From the NCBI GenBank assembly GCA_027858865.1, contig JAQIBW010000091.1, positions 1-5,223 on the forward strand: a stretch of DNA of 5,223 nucleotides. Direction: 5' to 3'. Shown here piece after piece: positions 1-5,223 of the stretch. Under the pieces are notes generated by a model that did no database searches, was not told where the DNA came from, and saw only the letters and a program-made list of their open reading frames with translations. Every line of letters starts with the position of its first letter. Position 1 is the stretch's first letter. This DNA comes from Sulfurimonas sp. (lineage in GTDB: Bacteria > Campylobacterota > Campylobacteria > Campylobacterales > Sulfurimonadaceae). The translations under genes and the position numbers were made by a program.

Positions 1-1
1 C

Positions 2-577
2 ATGAAAAAATTCAATCTTTTTAATGAGATAATCATTACAGACAAACCGACTTTACTACAAGCTATCAACACTTCAAAAGTATTTGGGATTAATACAAGT
101 GGAGAAATCAAATACGAACCATTTGACAACAAAGATGTTCTTATTTACAAAGGTAAGCCAGAAATTGTAGAAAACTTTGAAAAAGTCTTAGGTAATAATT
201 ACCAGATAGTTGAAGATGAGGATAGAGTTTTGATAAAATCTTTTTCCAACTGGCAAGAGTTAATAGGAGTAAATACTCCAAGAGCATCTTATGATGACAC
301 AACAGCCGATGGTGTAGCAGAGTTTTCAAATAAAGATTTAGAAGATATTGGTTGGCATGCTACGGAATTTAATATTCATTATAGAACACTGGTTGAAGTT
401 TTAGAAGAAGTCTGCGAAGGAACTATACTATGCATAGAGCAAGAAGACCCATATCAGTTTAGCGGTCTTGGTTTTTTAAGTGATGACAAAAATGCGAAAG
501 AAGTCCTATTTAACTATTGCCAAACTAAGATAAAAGATATGATAGAAAATGACCCAGCTTTTAAAAGAGAAGATTAA
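2..577 (+). CDS. Acidic conserved-looking hypothetical protein, 191 aa
   Basis: I do not recognise this protein and assign no function. It reads as an intact frame from an ATG at the window edge to a TAA. Only one base precedes the ATG, so no ribosome binding site can be judged and the true start could lie further left. By my count it has about 37 acidic and 20 basic residues, so it is clearly acidic. I see no signal peptide, membrane segment or nucleotide-binding motif, which suggests a soluble cytoplasmic protein. The most acidic spot is EDED at residues 71-74. Three cysteines (138, 144 and 173) are spaced unlike a zinc site. The C-terminal third is predicted to mix a Gly/Phe-rich turn (FSGLGFL, 153-159) with a charged helix. 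Base composition and codon use resemble those of the neighbours, so I see no sign of recent transfer. It converges on the ruvX-end operon and is transcribed separately. Confidence 0.75.
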   Translation: MKKFNLFNEIIITDKPTLLQAINTSKVFGINTSGEIKYEPFDNKDVLIYKGKPEIVENFEKVLGNNYQIVEDEDRVLIKSFSNWQELIGVNTPRASYDDTTADGVAEFSNKDLEDIGWHATEFNIHYRTLVEVLEEVCEGTILCIEQEDPYQFSGLGFLSDDKNAKEVLFNYCQTKIKDMIENDPAFKRED

Positions 578-623
578 ACAGAGGACGAAGAATAAGCTGC
601 ACAATTATTTAAGATTGTTTAGG

Positions 624-1025
624 CTATCTGTTTTTAATAGATAGTAAGTATCTTTGAAGAATTATCATAGCTGAGATTGAGTCAATTCGTCCATCACGAA
701 CATACTTAATCTCGCCCTTCATCATATTTTCTGCTTCAAGTGATGAACCAGCTTCATCTTGATAGAAAACCTCACCTTCAAAGTCTACAAGATTCATAAA
801 ATGCGCAATTCTTCTTCGCATCTCATCTTCACTGCTACCACCTAATGGAATGCCAATAACAACTGCATCTACTTCCCACTCTTTTATAACTTTTTTAACT
901 TCATCAGAAGCTTGATTTCTGTTTTTTCTAATAATTGGGGTGAGAGGAGTCACTAAATCTTTATGTGCCGAATAAGCTAAGCCTATACGTTTTAGTCCTA
1001 AATCTATTGCAATATATTTCATCAT
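624..1025 (-). CDS. ruvX: RuvX/YqgF family RNase H-fold nuclease (putative pre-16S rRNA nuclease / Holliday junction resolvase-like)
   Basis: This is a YqgF/RuvX protein of 133 residues, close to the usual family length of about 130-150. In E. coli the family is linked to 5' maturation of 16S rRNA; the older label is putative Holliday junction resolvase. Visible RNase H-fold marks, numbered from the ATG at 1025, are the first strand with Asp8 in AIDLGLKRIG, the VVIGIPLGGSS strand and turn (about 56-65), FYQDEAGSS (88-95) and RIDSISAMIIL (113-123), whose Asp115 is the likely last metal ligand. The third motif reads DEAGSS where many bacteria have DER-[LM]-[ST]T. From memory this form is common in Campylobacterota. 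A longer frame opens with TTG at 1049 and would overlap mnmE by 16 bases, but homology begins at MKYIAIDLG. I therefore prefer the ATG at 1025 (or 1022), 8-11 bases after the mnmE stop. It is the last gene of the operon. Confidence 0.9.
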   Translation of the reverse strand: MMKYIAIDLGLKRIGLAYSAHKDLVTPLTPIIRKNRNQASDEVKKVIKEWEVDAVVIGIPLGGSSEDEMRRRIAHFMNLVDFEGEVFYQDEAGSSLEAENMMKGEIKYVRDGRIDSISAMIILQRYLLSIKNR

Positions 1026-1027
1026 TT

Positions 1028-1035
1028 CTTCTTTT
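1028..1035 (-). promoter_or_regulatory. Ribosome binding site supporting the ATG starts of ruvX
   Basis: The minus strand reads AAAAGAAG just before two adjacent ATG codons at 1025 and 1022, with spacings of 2 and 5 bases. A second purine stretch, AGGAAAG, lies at 1043-1037, inside the last codons of mnmE. Either can serve the ATG pair, and neither suits the upstream TTG at 1049. The site overlaps the mnmE stop codon, which fits translational coupling. Confidence 0.5.
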
Positions 1036-2374
1036 ACTTTCCTAAACAAAAAGAGCCAAACATCTTATCAAGCATCTCATCATTTTCAAATGGTCTTGTT
1101 ATAGATGCCATCTCTTTTACGGCCTCATTTAGATGAAAAGAAAATATTTCAAGTTCTTGATCTTGTAGTGGGAACAGTGCTTCTTCAATGTTCTTGAGAG
1201 TGTTTTGCACAGCCATTATCTGTCTTTGAGATATCAACATGATTTCATCAGAGCTATTATTTCTGTCCATAATATTTTTCAGAGTTTCTATAAGAGATAT
1301 AACACTATCTTTAGAGTTAAGTTCTAGGTCAAACTTCATATTTTTAGCTACTATTTTGTCTTTTAAATCTATTTTATTTTTTATATATATGACATGCTTA
1401 TTTTGTGTATGTTCCTCTACAAGAGAGAGTATTTGTTCATCTTCAGCATCTAAAACTCGAGAACTGTCAAATAGTGCGACAACAATATCTGACTCTTGGA
1501 TTGCTTCTAATGAACGCTCAATTCCTATGCGTTCTATCTCATCATTAGCTTCTCTAATACCAGCAGTGTCAACAATACGAATAAGATGCGTTCCTATTTT
1601 TACCTGCTCTTCAATAGTATCTCTAGTTGTTCCGGCTATTTCACTTACAATTGCACGATTATAATTAAGAAGTGAGTTAAGAAGAGAACTTTTACCAACA
1701 TTAGGCTTCCCAACTATTGCAACTTTAAATCCTTGCATTAGACCTTCTCTGGCCTTAGATGCTATAAGGGTTGACTTAAGAGAGCTATTTAACTCACTTA
1801 GTTTTGCTTCTATCTGCTTAACTAAATCCTCTGGCAAGTCTTCTTCTGCATAATCAATGCTTACTTCAGAATATGCAAGTATATGGATAATTTCATCTCT
1901 TATTTGCTCTATATACTCTTTTAGTGAACCTTTCATCTGCTTAGCTAAAATCTTAGCTGCGTCTTCACTTTTCGCTTCTATAAGCCCAGCTATTGCTTCT
2001 GCTTCGCTTAAATCAATACGACCGTTAAAAAAAGCACGCTTTGAAAACTCTCCAGCATTTGCAAGTCTTGCTCCTGCTTCTAGTGTAGCTTTTAGTATGC
2101 TTTGTGCAACTATAAAGCCTCCATGACACTGAATCTCAACAACATCCTCTGCAGTAAATGAATATGGTGCTTTGAAGTAGATAACTATGGATTCATCAAT
2201 AAGTTCTTTTTCTTGATTGTGTATAGTGGTTAGTGTTGCGTATCTTGGAGAAAATTCTTTTTTGTGTGTAAGTTTTTTTACTATTTCTAAGGCTCTATCT
2301 CCACTTATACGGATGATAGCGATAGAGCCTATACCATTTGCAGTAGCAATGGCACTTATTGTGTCATTATCCAT
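1034..2374 (-). CDS. mnmE: tRNA uridine-5-carboxymethylaminomethyl modification GTPase MnmE (TrmE)
   Basis: MnmE is a GTP- and K+-dependent GTPase that acts with MnmG to place the (carboxymethyl)aminomethyl group on U34 of tRNAs reading split codon boxes. The protein is 446 residues, close to the usual 450 or so. It has the N-terminal tetrahydrofolate-binding domain (about 1-118, opening DTISAIATANGIGSIAIIR), a helical middle, an inserted G domain and a C-terminal helix. G motifs are all present: GKPNVGKS at 222-229, GTTRDT at 248-253, DTAG at 269-272 and NKID at 333-336. It ends in CLGK with Cys443, matching the family's C-terminal C-[IL]-G-K catalytic motif. The ATG lies 4 bases after the jag stop with no clear Shine-Dalgarno, so translation is probably coupled to jag. 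The stop overlaps the ruvX ribosome binding region. The partner mnmG is not in the window. Function is assigned with high certainty. Confidence 0.98.
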   Translation of the reverse strand: MDNDTISAIATANGIGSIAIIRISGDRALEIVKKLTHKKEFSPRYATLTTIHNQEKELIDESIVIYFKAPYSFTAEDVVEIQCHGGFIVAQSILKATLEAGARLANAGEFSKRAFFNGRIDLSEAEAIAGLIEAKSEDAAKILAKQMKGSLKEYIEQIRDEIIHILAYSEVSIDYAEEDLPEDLVKQIEAKLSELNSSLKSTLIASKAREGLMQGFKVAIVGKPNVGKSSLLNSLLNYNRAIVSEIAGTTRDTIEEQVKIGTHLIRIVDTAGIREANDEIERIGIERSLEAIQESDIVVALFDSSRVLDAEDEQILSLVEEHTQNKHVIYIKNKIDLKDKIVAKNMKFDLELNSKDSVISLIETLKNIMDRNNSSDEIMLISQRQIMAVQNTLKNIEEALFPLQDQELEIFSFHLNEAVKEMASITRPFENDEMLDKMFGSFCLGK

Positions 2375-2378
2375 CTAT

Positions 2379-3302
2379 TTAGTTCGAGTGATAATCATTT
2401 ATAATGATATATTTTAGCCCATCACGAGTTGAGCGGATTGCGACATATTTATCCGGGTAAATTTCACGTAGTTCTCTTAGAGCGATTTGAACAAGAACAC
2501 CGTCAAGCACTTTAGTTTGTGCTCTTCCATCTCTATCTACACTCTCTTTTACACTACTTAGGTATCTAGAAACTGACTCTTCTTGATTTTTCAAGAATTC
2601 TGCTATTTCAAGACGAAGTTGCAGTTGATATTTCGTGTTTATCCAGTTAAATATCATATATGAAAGCGCTTTATATCTATAACCTTCTTTACCTATTAGA
2701 AGTGCAGCATCTTCACCTTTGAACTCAATAAGCAATGTATTATCATCATATACGCTAACCTCAATATTTTCTATTTCAAAACAAATTGAGCTGAACAGTC
2801 TATTGATATCTACTTGAACAGTTTTCGCAATTTCTGCAGTTGACTTTAAATCTTCACCATCTAAGTTATCAAACTCATCATCATAATCAGCAAGATATGA
2901 TGTAATATCTTCATCTTCGTCTTCTTCATCTTGTGTACTTACAAATGATTGAGGCATGATTGTATCGTTTAGGATAGTGTGAGGTTTTACTACTGCTTTT
3001 TTAACTTCTTCTTTTTTAACAGCAGGTTTATCTTGTTTTTTCTGTTTTTGAGGTTTAGAAAATGTTTTAGCTTTTGGTTTTTCTTTAACTTTTACTTCTC
3101 TAGTTTCTTCTTCCTTTTTAGATTCCAAACCTAGATTAGCATCGATTACAGCTACAATAATTGCACTCTTTTTAAAGAGTCCTAAAAAACCACTGCTTGG
3201 GTATTGAACAACTTCTATTTTAAGTTGTGTTACAGAACACTCCAACGAAGAAGCCGCATCTTGATATGCTTCTTCTAACGTTGCGGACTCTATCTTAATC
3301 AT
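2379..3302 (-). CDS. jag: Jag/KhpB family RNA-binding protein (Jag_N, KH and R3H-like domains)
   Basis: This 307-residue protein is of the Jag (SpoIIIJ-associated, also KhpB/EloR) type and is encoded directly after yidC, as is typical. In Firmicutes these proteins bind RNA and affect cell elongation and division; the role in Campylobacterota is less clear. Residues 1-54 form the Jag_N domain, with the typical SGFLGLF turn at 37-43. A linker (about 55-165) is Lys-rich at 61-107, then strongly acidic at 125-150 (DEEDEDED at 125-132). A KH domain follows (about 170-235), with the GxxG loop GKEG at 204-207. The C-terminal part (about 240-303) corresponds to the R3H region, but I do not find the RxxxH motif; the matching stretch reads RELREIYPDKY (276-286). 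The ATG overlaps the yidC end by 8 bases and is preceded by GGAAAAG at 3313-3307, within yidC codons. Confidence 0.93.
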   Translation of the reverse strand: MIKIESATLEEAYQDAASSLECSVTQLKIEVVQYPSSGFLGLFKKSAIIVAVIDANLGLESKKEEETREVKVKEKPKAKTFSKPQKQKKQDKPAVKKEEVKKAVVKPHTILNDTIMPQSFVSTQDEEDEDEDITSYLADYDDEFDNLDGEDLKSTAEIAKTVQVDINRLFSSICFEIENIEVSVYDDNTLLIEFKGEDAALLIGKEGYRYKALSYMIFNWINTKYQLQLRLEIAEFLKNQEESVSRYLSSVKESVDRDGRAQTKVLDGVLVQIALRELREIYPDKYVAIRSTRDGLKYIIINDYHSN

Positions 3303-4944
3303 CTTTCTTTTCCATATTTTCTTTTTTCTCTATCTTTTTAGCATGGTCATGTACTGCTATTTCTGCTTCTTTGGCATTTTTAAACTGTGCATTTACAATG
3401 AACTGTTGTCCTATTGAGAAAAGGTTGTTTACAAACCAGTAAAGAACAAGTCCTGATGGGAATGTTAAGAAGAAAAATGTAAAGATTACCGGTAGGTATT
3501 TAAACACTTTTTCCTGAAGTGGATCAGTAAAGTTATTTGGAGTAAGTCTCTGCTGAAAGAACATTGAAGCACCCATTAAAATAGGTAGTATATAATAATC
3601 ATCCATACGAGAAAGGTCTGTTATCCATAACATCCATGGAGCACCCTGAAGCTCAACAGCATTGAGAAGTACACGATAAATTGCAAAAAATACAGGGATT
3701 TGTAATAACATTGGTAAACATCCACCAAGTGGGTTTGCTTTATGCTTTTTATACATATCCATAACTGCAGCATTCATACGCTGTGGATCACTTTTATATT
3801 TTGCTTGAATTTCTTTAATCTTAGGTGAGATCTCTTTGATTTTTTGCATAGAGACCATGCCTTTATAAGTTAAAGGATAAAGTACTGCTCTAATCATAAG
3901 AGTAAGTGCAATAATAGACCAACCCCAGTTACCAAATATTCCATGTAACCATGAAAGAAGCTGAAAGAGTGGTTGTGATGCAAAAGTAAACCAACCATAT
4001 TCTATAACATTAACAAGAACAGGTTTGATATTTTCAAGTACTTTATACTCTTTTGGCCCCACATAACCGTTAAATATCATATTTTGTGCACCGCCAAAAT
4101 AGACTACCGGATTATCATCTCTATCTCTCTCAATTATAATATTAGAATCTTTTTTAAATCCATACATAACTGAAGCATTATATTGATCAAACGAAGCTAC
4201 TAATTCAACTCCACTAAAAGTTTTTCTTCCTTCTGCATCACCATCAGCGATAATTGTCAGTAATTCATCATCAGTATATACCAAAGCACCAACAACTGCC
4301 ATCATTTGCTCTGATTCATTTACTTGTGGTCTTTGACCTAAGTATACAAAGTATCTTTTATCTTGAGAAAGAGAAACCTTTGCATCGTAATGTCCGTCAG
4401 CATAAAAAGTAAGTTCTTTAGTAACAGTTAATGAAGATAGTTTTTGAGTTAAAGTTACTTTTTGAGGAGTACCGTTTAATGCTATTTTTTCTATATTTGA
4501 AGTATATGCTACTGTTTTAGACTCATTATTTAAAACTTCATCTTGAAATCTAACAAACAGTGGTTTCATTCCAGAAGAAGGAATCAGCTGAGCATGTCCA
4601 CCCTCTTTAGTGTTGAACTTTGCTTGCAATAGTTCTTTTGAACTAATACGACCTAATGTGTCAATCTTTAAAATAAAATCTTTATTTGTTACAGTTAAAA
4701 TCGTATTTGAAGAACCGGTTCCATATTTCTCTACTTCAGAGATAGAATGTCCTGTTGTTTGTTCTACAGTTGAAGAAACGTTCGATGAATCTTGCTTTAG
4801 TGCAATACTTTGTTCTGTTTTTTTATTAGCCTCTAAATTCTCTGGCTCCGCTGGTGGAAAAATAGCTGTATAAGCTACGAAAAAAATTACTGACATTGCT
4901 ACTGCTAGCATTAGTCTCTGATTTGGTGTCAATTTATCTAACAC
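3295..4944 (-). CDS. yidC: Membrane protein insertase YidC
   Basis: YidC inserts and folds inner-membrane proteins, alone or with the Sec translocon. This is the long Gram-negative form, 549 residues from the preferred start. Numbering from that start, TM1 spans about 9-29 and is followed by the large periplasmic domain (about 30-308). The conserved insertase core has TM2 (about 337-361, ALTLMIRAVLYPL), TM3 (about 407-427, GGCLPMLLQIPVFFAIY), TM4 (about 449-464) and TM5 (about 482-506). Arg352 in TM2 corresponds to the essential hydrophilic-groove arginine (Arg366 in E. coli). The cytoplasmic loop after TM2 carries KIKEISPKIKEIQAKY. The tail is rich in Lys and Glu. No ATG start exists in frame near the N terminus. 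GTG occurs at 4950 and 4944; I prefer 4944 because AAAGGG sits 5 bases upstream of it, while the GTG at 4950 directly abuts that purine run. The longer version would add two residues and overlap the yidD stop by 4 bases. Confidence 0.97.
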   Translation of the reverse strand: MLDKLTPNQRLMLAVAMSVIFFVAYTAIFPPAEPENLEANKKTEQSIALKQDSSNVSSTVEQTTGHSISEVEKYGTGSSNTILTVTNKDFILKIDTLGRISSKELLQAKFNTKEGGHAQLIPSSGMKPLFVRFQDEVLNNESKTVAYTSNIEKIALNGTPQKVTLTQKLSSLTVTKELTFYADGHYDAKVSLSQDKRYFVYLGQRPQVNESEQMMAVVGALVYTDDELLTIIADGDAEGRKTFSGVELVASFDQYNASVMYGFKKDSNIIIERDRDDNPVVYFGGAQNMIFNGYVGPKEYKVLENIKPVLVNVIEYGWFTFASQPLFQLLSWLHGIFGNWGWSIIALTLMIRAVLYPLTYKGMVSMQKIKEISPKIKEIQAKYKSDPQRMNAAVMDMYKKHKANPLGGCLPMLLQIPVFFAIYRVLLNAVELQGAPWMLWITDLSRMDDYYILPILMGASMFFQQRLTPNNFTDPLQEKVFKYLPVIFTFFFLTFPSGLVLYWFVNNLFSIGQQFIVNAQFKNAKEAEIAVHDHAKKIEKKENMEKKDD

Positions 4945-4946
4945 AT

Positions 4947-5222
4947 TCACCCTTTAAATGAAAAATTTTTTATTATATGAAAACGGTTTTTTTTATTTGG
5001 AACCAACCAATATTTTATAGAATCAACCCCTAATATTGTGGGCTTTACAGACAGTTTGTCGAGTAATGGATACTCTATTCCACCGTCGAATAATTGATTA
5101 CAACGAAGTATTCTAATCAAAGTGTGGTAAAAAGCACTTGAAATGGAATTATTTTTAAAGTTAAGTCGTGCGAATTCACTACAAGACGGGTAATATCTGC
5201 AACTACCGAAGCCAATTAATGT
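4947..5222 (-). CDS. yidD: Membrane protein insertion efficiency factor YidD, N terminus beyond the window
   Basis: Reading the minus strand from 5222 gives 91 open codons ending in TGA at 4949-4947. The frame is open at the window edge and has no credible start, so the N-terminal part, probably 20-25 residues with the amphipathic helix, is missing. The YidD family signature is clear: SCRYYPSCSEFA (visible residues 7-18) with the paired cysteines, then RILRCNQLFDGGIEYP (37-52), matching the family's R-x-L-x-C-x-P/Q-x-x-x-GG pattern. YidD is a small, membrane-associated protein that assists YidC and Sec-dependent insertion; its exact activity is not settled. About 39 residues follow the core (KYWLVPNKKNRFHIIKNF, 70-87), longer than the tail I recall for E. 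coli and similar to what I recall for Campylobacter relatives. The TGA overlaps the first of the two possible yidC GTG starts. The upstream neighbour is expected to be rnpA, outside the window. Confidence 0.93.
   Translation of the reverse strand, partial: TLIGFGSCRYYPSCSEFARLNFKNNSISSAFYHTLIRILRCNQLFDGGIEYPLLDKLSVKPTILGVDSIKYWLVPNKKNRFHIIKNFSFKG
4950..4955 (-). promoter_or_regulatory. Ribosome binding site of yidC, deciding between two GTG starts
   Basis: The minus strand reads AAAGGGTGAATGTG. AAAGGG is 5 bases before the GTG at 4944-4942, which is good spacing, but it overlaps the first base of the GTG at 4950-4948. An ATG at 4946-4944 is in another frame and hits a stop after two codons. 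The site lies in the last codons of yidD, so yidC translation is likely coupled to yidD. Confidence 0.55.
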
Positions 5223-5223
5223 A

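Noticed and set aside
141..329. Open frame of 62 codons on the - strand, Leu/His-rich.
   Set aside because: It lies within the left-hand + strand gene in antisense, and its composition is that of a reversed coding sequence.
601..644. Two small inverted repeats between the convergent genes: ACAAT/ATTGT (601-605 with 614-618) and CTATCT/AGATAG (624-629 with 639-644), considered as terminators.
   Set aside because: The stems are only 5-6 bp, AT-rich and without a clear following T-run in either direction. The second lies within the ruvX coding end. They could be chance in AT-rich DNA.
1239..1664. Open frame of 141 codons on the + strand.
   Set aside because: It lies wholly within mnmE, antisense to the G-domain region, and its Ser/Ile-rich sequence is what the reverse complement of that gene produces.
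1857..2126. Open frame of 89 codons on the + strand.
   Set aside because: Antisense to the mnmE N-terminal and helical regions, low-complexity Ser/Ala/Ile composition, no family resemblance.
2217..2417. Open frame of 66 codons on the + strand with a hydrophobic stretch resembling a small membrane protein.
   Set aside because: It is antisense to the mnmE start and the jag end. The hydrophobicity comes from reading the opposite strand of conserved codons, and there is no convincing ribosome binding site.
4610..4873. Open frame of 87 codons on the + strand.
   Set aside because: Antisense to the YidC N-terminal and periplasmic region; no recognisable features.
1..5223. Search for CRISPR repeats, tRNA or rRNA genes, insertion sequence ends, phage genes or a new defence system.
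   Set aside because: Nothing of this kind was visible by eye. Nearly all of the window is accounted for by six protein genes, five of them well-known housekeeping families.

Overview
The window is AT-rich and looks like a chromosomal housekeeping segment from a member of the Campylobacterota (formerly Epsilonproteobacteria). The protein sequences and the gene order resemble those of Sulfurimonas and its relatives. The assignment rests on recognised family motifs and remembered gene order, not on a database search.

Layout: positions 2-577 (+ strand) hold one acidic 191-residue protein that I cannot assign. A short gap of about 46 bases separates it from a convergent, tightly packed run of five minus-strand genes. 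In transcription order, right to left, these are yidD (5' end cut off by the window edge), yidC, jag/khpB, mnmE and ruvX (yqgF). They overlap or are separated by only a few bases, so they almost certainly form one transcript. Its promoter would lie to the right of the window, probably ahead of rpmH and rnpA, which normally precede yidD in this conserved cluster.

Function: YidD and YidC act in insertion of proteins into the inner membrane. Jag/KhpB is an RNA-binding protein often encoded directly after yidC. MnmE is the GTPase that, with MnmG (not in the window), modifies U34 of certain tRNAs. RuvX is an RNase H-fold nuclease linked to 16S rRNA 5'-end maturation. The common theme is ribosome and tRNA maturation plus co-translational membrane insertion.

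I see no RNA gene, mobile element, CRISPR array or phage sequence, and no new multi-gene system. The points worth a second look are the unassigned protein at the left edge, the placement of ruvX at the end of this operon, two start codons that should be moved, and a Jag protein whose C-terminal R3H motif appears degenerate behind a charge-segregated linker.
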